DNA of 11,926 bases from Methylococcaceae bacterium (lineage in GTDB: Bacteria; Pseudomonadota; Gammaproteobacteria; Methylococcales; Methylomonadaceae), in contig CANNNN010000049.1 in NCBI GenBank assembly GCA_947506075.1, positions 1 through 11,926 on the forward strand, given 5' to 3'. A program made the translations under genes and the position numbers. This document shows positions 6,554 to 11,926 of this stretch, one piece after another (within the stretch, counting starts at the first letter, position 1; every line of letters starts with the position of its first letter). The notes beneath the pieces are model-generated. The model saw only the letters and a program-made list of their open reading frames with translations. It did not search any database and was not told the DNA's origin.

Positions 6554-6813
6554 AAGCTATATTGAAGAATTTTAGGTTAAAGGTGAAAAGGTCACCAAGC
6601 GTGACGGGGTTTGTGCATTACCGAAGTCTTCAAACATTTCGATCGGGGTTTGTAACACCGATCGGCTTCGTGGAACGCGGGTGACGGGGATAAGTATGAT
6701 GATCGCAGAAGTACATTTCTGAAGGAAGTTGACGTTTAAATGCAAAGTTATTTTAAAAAAGAAAATCTTATTCAAGCATAATCATCTGCGTTCGGTTTTT
6801 GGCTGTTGAGTGT
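6554..6813. other. Non-coding region between smpB and the four-gene operon
   Basis: 260 nt between the smpB stop and the hydrolase start, both on the minus strand. A 67-codon open frame here (6572-6775, minus) has no recognisable family or ribosome-binding site and overlaps palindromic DNA, so I do not count it as a gene. The middle (6591-6689) is a repeat/palindrome cluster described separately. The part nearest the hydrolase is AT-rich and presumably holds its promoter, but I cannot pick a convincing -35/-10 pair. No T-run terminator for smpB was found. Confidence 0.6.
6591..6689. repeat. REP-like intergenic palindrome and direct-repeat cluster
   Basis: CGATCGG (6640-6646) and CCGATCG (6658-6664) form a 7-bp stem. 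After one G/A mismatch the stem continues with GTT/AAC around a TGT loop. The motif CGGGGTTTGT-N3-ACCG (6644-6660) has a second copy, CGGGGTTTGT-N5-ACCG (6605-6623), 39 bp away in the same orientation. GTGACGGGG occurs at 6601-6609 and 6681-6689, bracketing the cluster. GTCAC/GTGAC (6591-6605) forms another short hairpin. CGAAG (6622-6626) and CTTCG (6666-6670) add an outer pairing. This pattern resembles a dispersed palindromic repeat; whether it recurs elsewhere in the genome cannot be seen here. Confidence 0.55.
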
Positions 6814-7299
6814 TTAGCCCTTCTTTAAAATCCGCCCTTTTTCACGCTGCCAATCCCGGTCTTTCGAGGCCGCGCGTTTGTCGTGTAATTGCTTGCCTTT
6901 GGCCAAACCAATTTCCAGCTTGGCCCTGCCGTTCTTCCAGTACATCTTCAACGGAATTAAGGTATAGCCTTTGCGCTCGACCGAACCAATCAACTTGCTG
7001 AGTTCGTGCCGGTGCAGCAACAGTTTTTTGGCGCGGATGGAATCTGGATTAACATGGGTCGAAGCCGATAGCAGCGGTGATATATGCGCGCCCGACAACC
7101 AGGCTTCGCCGCGCCTTATTACGACATAGCTTTCTTTAAGTTGGATGCGTCCATCCCTCAAACTTTTAACTTCCCAACCCTCCAAAACAATCCCCGCTTC
7201 AAACCGCTCTTCAATCGAATACTCATGAGTTGCCTGACGATTAACGGCAATATTGGCGTTTTGCTGATTAGTGTTTTTCTTGGGCTTTTTGTCGGCCAT
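6814..7299 (-). CDS. smpB: SsrA-binding protein SmpB
   Basis: 161 residues, normal length. SmpB binds tmRNA and brings it to stalled ribosomes for trans-translation, tagging the unfinished peptide and freeing the ribosome. Family blocks in order are EYSIEERFEAGIVLEGWEVK (about 26-45) with SLRDGRIQLKESYV, HISPLLSAS, HRHELSKLIGSVERKGYTLI, and the KLEIGLAKGKQLHDKR segment. The basic C-terminal tail ends in GRILKKG; it folds into a helix in the empty mRNA channel. The gene is divergent from the sodium symporter. In E. coli smpB is next to ratA-rnfH-bamE, and the same genes are here with one transporter inserted. No Shine-Dalgarno sequence is obvious before ATG 7299. The tmRNA gene itself (ssrA) was not seen in the window. 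Confidence 0.97.
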   Translation of the reverse strand: MADKKPKKNTNQQNANIAVNRQATHEYSIEERFEAGIVLEGWEVKSLRDGRIQLKESYVVIRRGEAWLSGAHISPLLSASTHVNPDSIRAKKLLLHRHELSKLIGSVERKGYTLIPLKMYWKNGRAKLEIGLAKGKQLHDKRAASKDRDWQREKGRILKKG

Positions 7300-7398
7300 A
7301 AGTGCGAGTTTGGATTTTTAAATCTGACGTAAAGGAATAATTTTGTTATTTTACTCGATATTACTAACTGATGTTATGCAATAACCGGAAAAGTTTGT

Positions 7399-7417
7399 CA
7401 CGATAGCCCCATTCGTG
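7399..7417. promoter_or_regulatory. Short dyad in the smpB/symporter divergent region
   Basis: CACGA (7399-7403), 9-nt spacer, TCGTG (7413-7417), centred about 48 nt before the symporter ATG. TTGTCA (7395-7400) and TATAAT (7426-7431) are nearby but 25 nt apart, too far for one ordinary sigma70 promoter; the TATAAT may still be a -10 element. The short dyad could be chance. Confidence 0.25.
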
Positions 7418-7455
7418 GCGATATTTATAATTATTAAGTTTTTACAGGCGCACAA

Positions 7456-8817
7456 ATGACGGATATAAAAAAATCACAACATGGCGAATGGTCTTCACGT
7501 TTCGCATTTATTCTGGCTGCGACAGGTTCCGCAGTCGGGCTAGGCAATATCTGGAAGTTCCCCTATATTACCGGAGAAAATGGCGGCGGGGCCTTTGTGA
7601 TTGTCTATTTACTGTGTGTGCTAGTGATCGGCATCCCGATCATGATGGCAGAAACCATGCTCGGGCGGCGCAGCAGGCAGAATCCTATCGATACCATGAA
7701 GATCCTGGCCGAAGAAGCCGGGGCCGATAAAAACTGGCATTATTTAGGCTGGATGGGCGTTATCGCCGGCTTTTTAATCCTGTCTTATTACAGCGTAATC
7801 GCAGGCTGGGCTACTTCCTATGTGTTAAAAGCCTTTACCGGCAGTTTTTTCGGCGCCGATGCGGCCGAGATTAAAGGGCTTTTCGATGGCTTTGTTGCGA
7901 GTCCTGTGCAGTTGGTTTTCTGGCATAGCCTGTTCATGCTGGCGACCATGCTGATTGTGGTTCGTGGCGTTAACTCAGGCATTGAAAAAGCCGTGCGTTT
8001 TTTAATGCCGAGCCTGTTTGTGATGCTGATATTGCTGGTGGCTTATGCGATGACCACCGACAGCTATGACCAGGGTATTAAATTTTTATTTACGCCCGAT
8101 TTCAGCAAGCTGACTGCTAACGGTGTATTGATCGCGATGGGGCACGCTTTTTTTACATTAAGTTTAGGCATGGGCGCGATTATGATTTACGGCTCGTATT
8201 TGCCGAAAGATGTATCGATAGCCAAAACTGTATTTTTGATTGCAGGCGCTGATACGGTGGTCGCGCTATTGGCAGGCATTGCGATATTCCCGATTGTTTT
8301 TGCCAGCGGCCTGGAACCTGCCGCCGGCCCAGGCTTGATCTTTCAAACGCTGCCGATTGCTTTTGGCAATATGACCGGAGGCTGGTTATTTGGTGTTCTG
8401 TTTTTTGTGATGCTGGTATTCGCGGCCTTGTCGTCGTCAATTTCACTGATTGAACCGGCGGTTGCCTGGCTGGTTGAAAATAGAAACATGAGCCGTGAGC
8501 AAGCTTGCATCTGGTCAGGTTTGATAAGCTGGCTGCTCGGTTTTTTAACTATTTTTTCATTCAATGTCTGGTCCGACTTCAAAATTTTCGACAGAACCCT
8601 GTTTCAATTGCTGGATTATTTAACAGCTAACTTGATGCTGCCTATCGGCGGTTTTTGCATCGCGGTGTTCGCCGGCTGGATCATGACACAGCAGCACACC
8701 GAACAGGAGCTGGGCATGCCGACGCCGCTCGGTTATCAGGTGTGGAGGATTTTGATTTGTTATGTGGCCCCGGCCGCCTTGTTTCTGGTGTTTTTACATG
8801 TGATTGGGGTGCTTTAA
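7456..8817 (+). CDS. Sodium-dependent transporter, NSS (SNF) family
   Basis: 453-residue inner-membrane Na+-coupled symporter of the LeuT/MhsT family, most likely importing an amino acid. The unwound TM1 substrate and sodium site reads GSAVGLGNIWKFP (24-36), followed by the diagnostic ENGGGAF. The TM6 motif FFTLSLGMGAI corresponds to the LeuT FFTLSLGFGAI segment that contributes Thr to sodium binding. TM8 contains FAALSSSISLIEP with the serines expected at the second sodium site. The chain ends with a helix (about 427-451), consistent with the 11-TM topology common in bacterial members. Substrate cannot be told from sequence alone. The TAA is only 2 nt before the ratA ATG (TAAGCATG), so it is probably co-transcribed with ratA-rnfH, an arrangement absent from the E. 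coli locus. Confidence 0.94.
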   Translation: MTDIKKSQHGEWSSRFAFILAATGSAVGLGNIWKFPYITGENGGGAFVIVYLLCVLVIGIPIMMAETMLGRRSRQNPIDTMKILAEEAGADKNWHYLGWMGVIAGFLILSYYSVIAGWATSYVLKAFTGSFFGADAAEIKGLFDGFVASPVQLVFWHSLFMLATMLIVVRGVNSGIEKAVRFLMPSLFVMLILLVAYAMTTDSYDQGIKFLFTPDFSKLTANGVLIAMGHAFFTLSLGMGAIMIYGSYLPKDVSIAKTVFLIAGADTVVALLAGIAIFPIVFASGLEPAAGPGLIFQTLPIAFGNMTGGWLFGVLFFVMLVFAALSSSISLIEPAVAWLVENRNMSREQACIWSGLISWLLGFLTIFSFNVWSDFKIFDRTLFQLLDYLTANLMLPIGGFCIAVFAGWIMTQQHTEQELGMPTPLGYQVWRILICYVAPAALFLVFLHVIGVL

Positions 8818-8819
8818 GC

Positions 8820-9251
8820 ATGACGGTTATTCAAAAAAGCGCGCTGGTCAAATTTTCAGCGCAACAAATGTTTGATTTGGTTGATGATGTCGAAGCCTAT
8901 CCAAGATTTTTACCGTGGTGCGGCGGCAGTCGGATCATCAAGAGGGACAATAATCTGTTTGAAGCCGAGTTAGTGATTGCCAAAGGCGGCTTTAAAAAAG
9001 CCTTCTCCACCCGGAACAAGACCGATCGTGGGCGCAGCATGACGATCTCGCTATTGAATGGCCCGTTTTCTTCGCTGGAAGGTATCTGGAATTTCATACC
9101 GCTACGCGAAGACGCCAGCAAGATTACTCTGGATCTTGAATTTGAAATGTCAGGCAAACTGGCAAGTCTGGCTTTCGGTGCGGTTTTTAGTCAGATCTGC
9201 AACACCATGGTCAGTTCGTTTACCACTAGGGCTAAAGAAATTTATGATTGA
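8820..9251 (+). CDS. ratA: RatA/Coq10-type START-domain protein
   Basis: 143 residues from ATG 8820, preceded by GGGGTG at an 8-nt spacing; an upstream in-frame extension overlaps the symporter gene and is not needed. It belongs to the polyketide cyclase/START-like family with eukaryotic Coq10. The N-terminal signature is FDLVDDVEAYPRFLPWCGGS, with GPFSSLEGIWNFIPL in mid-protein and a C-terminal helix through FGAVFSQICNTMVSSF. E. coli RatA was described as a ribosome association toxin; Coq10-like members bind ubiquinone and support respiration, and the second role fits its broad conservation better. It overlaps rnfH by 8 nt. Placement beside smpB, rnfH and bamE is the classic gammaproteobacterial neighbourhood. 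Family: firm; toxin function in this organism: doubtful. Confidence 0.93.
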   Translation: MTVIQKSALVKFSAQQMFDLVDDVEAYPRFLPWCGGSRIIKRDNNLFEAELVIAKGGFKKAFSTRNKTDRGRSMTISLLNGPFSSLEGIWNFIPLREDASKITLDLEFEMSGKLASLAFGAVFSQICNTMVSSFTTRAKEIYD

Positions 9252-9519
9252 GGTCGAAGTCGCTTACGCCAGGCCTGAACAGCAAGTATTGGTTGGACTG
9301 TCAGTGCCGGAAGAGTCGACGGTTGAAGCTGCGATACAAGCCTCGGGCTTGCTGGAGCGTTTTCCAGAGATTGCCCGATCCGAGCTTAAGGCCGGTATTT
9401 TTGGCGCGGTTTGTAAACTGGATCAAGCTGTTACTGAGGGCGATCGAATAGAAATTTATCGACCTTTATTTCATGATCCGAAAGAGGCCCGGCGTCAGCG
9501 GGCTTTGAAGGGGCTTTGA
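9244..9519 (+). CDS. rnfH: RnfH/RatB-family ubiquitin-like-fold protein
   Basis: 91 residues from ATG 9244, which overlaps the ratA stop by 8 nt; an AAAGAAA stretch just upstream can serve as a ribosome-binding site. Opens MIEVEVAYARPEQQVL and continues with TVEAAIQASGLLERFPEI, then GIFGAVCKLDQAVTEGDRIE, ending IYRPLFHDPKEARRQRALKG, the hallmark C-terminus of the RnfH family (beta-grasp fold). The function is not well defined; the name comes from association with rnf clusters, and it was also called RatB as a proposed partner of RatA. A longer open frame starting at 9058 lies inside ratA in another frame and is not used. Pairing with ratA matches E. coli. Confidence 0.93.
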   Translation: MIEVEVAYARPEQQVLVGLSVPEESTVEAAIQASGLLERFPEIARSELKAGIFGAVCKLDQAVTEGDRIEIYRPLFHDPKEARRQRALKGL

Positions 9520-9582
9520 ACCCCATTCACGAATGCCAACACGATTGGACATCTATAAGGGCGTTCGATGCCCCTGAATTCG

Positions 9583-10137
9583 TTAAAGTGGCAGTTGATC
9601 TGCTGCTGATTCTGGAGCAGGTTTTGGATGTGGTTTGTCAGATTTGGTCGAGTTATCAACGCCGTCATAGCCAAACAGACTGGTGATTTTTTCCCATAGG
9701 GTTTTGTCAAGATCCCGCTTGGGGACATCGACGGTGGTTTCATCCGAGCCTTTAATAACGGGAATCGAACTAGGCTTGAAATCGCCTTGTACGCCAAGCA
9801 GTTGATCATTATCAAAGAACAACGAAGCTCTCTTTTGCTGCCGGTCTCCGCCATCGATTTGCGCAGAATATAAATAATCCCATCGTTTCTGATGAAAAAA
9901 ATCAACCAGCATCGGTGATCCCATGATATACAGCACCTGACGCTTGTTCATTCCGGGTCTGAGTTGATCGATCATGGCCTGATCTATCATATTGCCTTGT
10001 TGCACGTCTGCGGTATAGACGCCCGGTAAGTTGGTCAGAATGGTGGTGCAGGAGGCGAGTGTCAAGCTTGCTACGACGGCAAGGATGCAGGAGGTATTTC
10101 GGTAGCAAAGATTTATAGCGGAAAGCGGCTTTCTCAT
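9583..10137 (-). CDS. bamE: Outer membrane protein assembly factor BamE (SmpA/OmlA lipoprotein)
   Basis: 184-residue lipoprotein of the BAM complex that inserts beta-barrel proteins into the outer membrane. The signal peptide ends in the lipobox LASC, predicting lipidation at Cys30. The SmpA/OmlA domain follows: MIDQLRPGMNKRQVLYIMGSPMLVDFFHQKRWDY, then SLFFDNDQLLGVQGD. E. coli BamE is about 113 residues; the extra C-terminal 60-70 residues here (from about 120) contain an amphipathic-looking TLWEKITSLFGY and a Pro/Lys/Ser-rich end. Its gene converges with rnfH, only 63 nt apart, as in many gammaproteobacteria. The divergent fur gene seen beside it in some relatives is absent. The start ATG 10137 lacks a visible Shine-Dalgarno sequence. 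Confidence 0.93.
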   Translation of the reverse strand: MRKPLSAINLCYRNTSCILAVVASLTLASCTTILTNLPGVYTADVQQGNMIDQAMIDQLRPGMNKRQVLYIMGSPMLVDFFHQKRWDYLYSAQIDGGDRQQKRASLFFDNDQLLGVQGDFKPSSIPVIKGSDETTVDVPKRDLDKTLWEKITSLFGYDGVDNSTKSDKPHPKPAPESAADQLPL

Positions 10138-10435
10138 GTAAGGCTGCGAATGTGTTTAAAAAATAAAAATAATACAGGATGTTACACGTCAGTGCTAGAC
10201 AAAACGGTGAAAACACAAGCAGGACACCCTCACCACAGCTGATGCGGTGTCTACTTCTGTACATGGTATAAGATTTTACGATAATACCTAAGTCATTGAT
10301 AGTAAGGTCAGTGTAGCGCTTACCCGATCCCTTGCTATTTTTGAGAGGAAATCGTTGATAATGTTATTAACGTATGTTTCTGGCGCAATTAGCTAAAAAA
10401 AGGTACTCAGCAGCAATAAGGGTTAAGGTATTGAA
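10138..10435. other. Non-coding region between rnt and bamE
   Basis: 298 nt separate the rnt stop from the bamE start, both on the minus strand, so bamE probably has its own promoter here. GACACC (10223-10228) and GGTGTC (10246-10251) form a 6-bp dyad with the palindrome CAGCTG in its loop. No convincing -35/-10 pair, small RNA or terminator was found, and open frames across it show no family resemblance. Confidence 0.5.
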
Positions 10436-11059
10436 TTATCTGTTATTGTCAGTTAATGCACCCCATCGATTGACTATCATGCAAAACAGTTCTGCTGTTT
10501 TTTCAGCATCATAGAGTGCGGCATGTGCTTTTTCGTTGTCCCAGTCCAAACCTGCTGCCTGGGCAATTTTTGCCAGCACTGTCTGTTGATAGGCCAATCC
10601 TCCCAATGTTGCCGTATCGAAGGTGCTGAACGGATGAAACGGGCTGCGTTTTATTTGGGTTCTTTGAATCGCGGCATTCAGAAATCCGATGTCAAAAGCT
10701 GGGTTGTGACCGACCAGAATTGCCCGGGTGCAGTTGTTTCGCTTGACTGCGTCTTTAATGGGCTTAAACAACATATTTAGCGCGTCTTTCTCTTCAATAG
10801 CCATCCGAAAGGGATGGTGCGGGTCTATCCCGTTGAATTTAAGGGCAGCTTCGTCCAGTTCGGAGTTTTTAAACGGAATGACATGGGTGGTATAGCGCTC
10901 GGTTATCTCCAGGTTATTGTTGCTGTTAAGCTCAACAATAACCGCCGCAATTTCGAGTAAGGCATTTTTTTTGGGATTAAATCCGGCTGTTTCTATATCG
11001 ATGACTACCGGAAGGTAGCCTCTGAAGCGCTTATCTAGGGGAATTGCAGGTGTATCCAT
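10436..11059 (-). CDS. rnt: Ribonuclease T
   Basis: 207 residues, close to E. coli RNase T (about 215). It is a DEDDh 3'-5' exoribonuclease that trims tRNA 3' ends (CCA turnover) and matures 5S and 23S rRNA 3' ends. All catalytic residues are visible: Asp21 and Glu23 in VVIDIETAGF, Asp123 in GHNPAFDIGFL, His179 and Asp184 in KAHAALYDAE. Other family blocks are DEAALKFNGIDPHHPFR and FSTFDTATLGGLAY. The N-terminal MDTPAIPLDKRFRGYLP is typical. ATG 11059 is preceded by a run of A/T with no clear Shine-Dalgarno sequence. Divergent from mlaA. It may act with the tRNA modification genes only in the general sense of tRNA biology; no operon link exists. Confidence 0.96.
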   Translation of the reverse strand: MDTPAIPLDKRFRGYLPVVIDIETAGFNPKKNALLEIAAVIVELNSNNNLEITERYTTHVIPFKNSELDEAALKFNGIDPHHPFRMAIEEKDALNMLFKPIKDAVKRNNCTRAILVGHNPAFDIGFLNAAIQRTQIKRSPFHPFSTFDTATLGGLAYQQTVLAKIAQAAGLDWDNEKAHAALYDAEKTAELFCMIVNRWGALTDNNR

Positions 11060-11163
11060 TTTTTTAAAGTTAAGTTTTTAGGTGTAGAAATGATCTGCAA
11101 TTAATGCGGGTCTTTGTGCTATGTTACTAGAAAACTTATCCATTAAAAAAATAATAGCACTTT

Positions 11164-11167
11164 GGAG
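11164..11167 (+). promoter_or_regulatory. Ribosome-binding site deciding the mlaA start
   Basis: GGAG lies 8 nt before ATG 11176. An ATG at 11171 is in another frame and reaches a stop after seven codons, so 11176 is the start. Confidence 0.7.
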
Positions 11168-11175
11168 CGAATGGT

Positions 11176-11926
11176 ATGCAACAGAAAAAATTGATAACCC
11201 AAGCTGGATGTCTTGTTTTGATAGGTCTGTTGGCAGGCTGCGCAACGACTGCAAAAGACCCGCAGGATCCATTGGAAGGCTGGAATAGGGGGGGGCAAAC
11301 ATTTAATGATAAGCTTGACGATTATGCAATGAAGCCTATCGCCAAAGGTTATCAGTGGATAATGCCCTCGTTTGCCGATCGCGGAGTGACTAATTTTTTT
11401 AGCAATATTAATGATATTGGCGTAACCCTTAACGACCTGTTTCAATTTAAGATTTCCCAAACCGGTCTGGATGGCTCACGTTTTATTGTTAATACCATTG
11501 GCGGTATTGGTGGTTTGGTCGATGTCGCTGCGATGATTGATCTGCCCAAGCATAATGAGGATTTTGATCAAACCATGGGTGTTTGGGGTGTGCCATCAGG
11601 ACCTTATCTGGTGTTGCCGTTTTTTGGCCCCAGCTCTCCCCGGGGCGTCGGTGGTCTACTCGGCGATGCGGCGATGAATCCGATTAGCTATATTGACAGT
11701 GGTGTTATCAGTAGCGGACTGTTTGGGGTGAATGCAATCGACTTGCGTGCAGATAATTTGGTTACGGAAAAAATTGCAACGGAAGCGGCTGTAGACCGCT
11801 ATGCGTTTTTTAAGAGTGCTTATTTCCAGCAACGTGAATATTTGATTCACGATGGCAATCTGCCGGAAGGATCTGATCTGCTGGATCTTGATGAAGATTT
11901 TAACAAGAATAATTTGGCTCCGATTC
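11176..11926 (+). CDS. mlaA: MlaA/VacJ-family outer-membrane lipoprotein (C-terminus beyond window)
   Basis: Outer-membrane component of the Mla system, which removes misplaced phospholipids from the outer leaflet and passes them to the periplasmic carrier MlaC. At least 250 codons are present before the right edge. The signal peptide ends in LLAGC, predicting lipidation of Cys22. The VacJ signature runs DPLEGWNR, QTFNDKLDDYAMKPIAKGY, then NFFSNINDIGVTLNDL, GGLVDVA, and DFDQTMGVWGVPSGPYLVLP. The rest, through ISYID and AVDRYAFFKSAYFQQREYLI, fits the family. A run of eight G (11288-11295) codes Arg-Gly-Gly just after WN and is in frame. No other mla gene is in view; they may follow to the right. 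It is divergent from rnt with 116 nt between starts. Confidence 0.94.
   Translation, partial: MQQKKLITQAGCLVLIGLLAGCATTAKDPQDPLEGWNRGGQTFNDKLDDYAMKPIAKGYQWIMPSFADRGVTNFFSNINDIGVTLNDLFQFKISQTGLDGSRFIVNTIGGIGGLVDVAAMIDLPKHNEDFDQTMGVWGVPSGPYLVLPFFGPSSPRGVGGLLGDAAMNPISYIDSGVISSGLFGVNAIDLRADNLVTEKIATEAAVDRYAFFKSAYFQQREYLIHDGNLPEGSDLLDLDEDFNKNNLAPI

Noticed and set aside
6572..6775. 67-codon minus-strand open frame upstream of the hydrolase gene
   Set aside because: No family resemblance or ribosome-binding site, and its 3' half is the palindromic repeat cluster.
9510..9524. GGGG-7-CCCC hairpin at the rnfH stop as a terminator
   Set aside because: Four-bp stem with no T-run on either strand.
9559..9573. 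GGGC-7-GCCC hairpin between rnfH and bamE
   Set aside because: Short stem; only TTATA follows on the minus strand, too weak to call a terminator.
10280..10302. GATAAT...TCATTGATA resembling a Fur box between rnt and bamE
   Set aside because: The right half matches poorly and the spacing is wrong; neither neighbour is an iron gene.
11116..11160. GTGCTAT / ATAGCAC inverted repeat around the mlaA promoter region
   Set aside because: Only 7 bp with a 31-nt spacer; matches of that quality are expected several times by chance in a window this size.

Overview
The window looks like chromosomal housekeeping DNA from a gammaproteobacterium. The support is conserved gene order: gcvR next to the bcp/PrxQ peroxiredoxin, smpB facing ratA-rnfH with bamE converging on them, rnt, and an mlaA lipoprotein gene. 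The moderate, slightly AT-leaning base composition and the mix of families would suit a Methylococcales-type methanotroph, but that placement is inference. No IS element, phage gene, CRISPR array, tRNA or rRNA gene was recognised.

Layout. Positions 1-928 (minus) hold gcvR followed by a truncated bcp/PrxQ gene. A divergent, AT-rich intergenic region (929-1093) carries a strong inverted repeat. It leads to a large plus-strand gene (1094-3910) for a single-span membrane protein with a very acidic, repeat-containing cytoplasmic part and a C-terminal SPOR domain. Converging on it is a tight four-gene minus-strand operon (6553 down to 4011): isochorismatase-like hydrolase, HopJ-family protein, FAD-dependent DAO-fold oxidoreductase, and an MnmM/YtqB-family methyltransferase. 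The genes overlap or are 2 nt apart. Positions 6554-6813 are non-coding and contain a REP-like palindromic repeat cluster.

From 6814 to 10137 is a variant of the classic smpB / ratA-rnfH / bamE neighbourhood. smpB (minus) is divergent from a plus-strand run in which an NSS-family sodium symporter precedes ratA and rnfH. bamE (minus) converges on them. RNase T (rnt, minus) and a right-truncated mlaA (plus) are divergent at the end of the window.

Most interesting is the adjacent oxidoreductase and MnmM-like methyltransferase. Together they could supply the two activities that E. coli joins in MnmC (cmnm5U to nm5U to mnm5U at tRNA position 34) as a split, non-orthologous pair, here tied translationally to HopJ and isochorismatase-fold proteins. 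The methyltransferase assignment rests on visible family motifs. The oxidoreductase's role is inference from fold and context. The envelope genes (SPOR protein, bamE, mlaA) and RNA-quality genes (smpB, rnt) otherwise look intact and ordinary.
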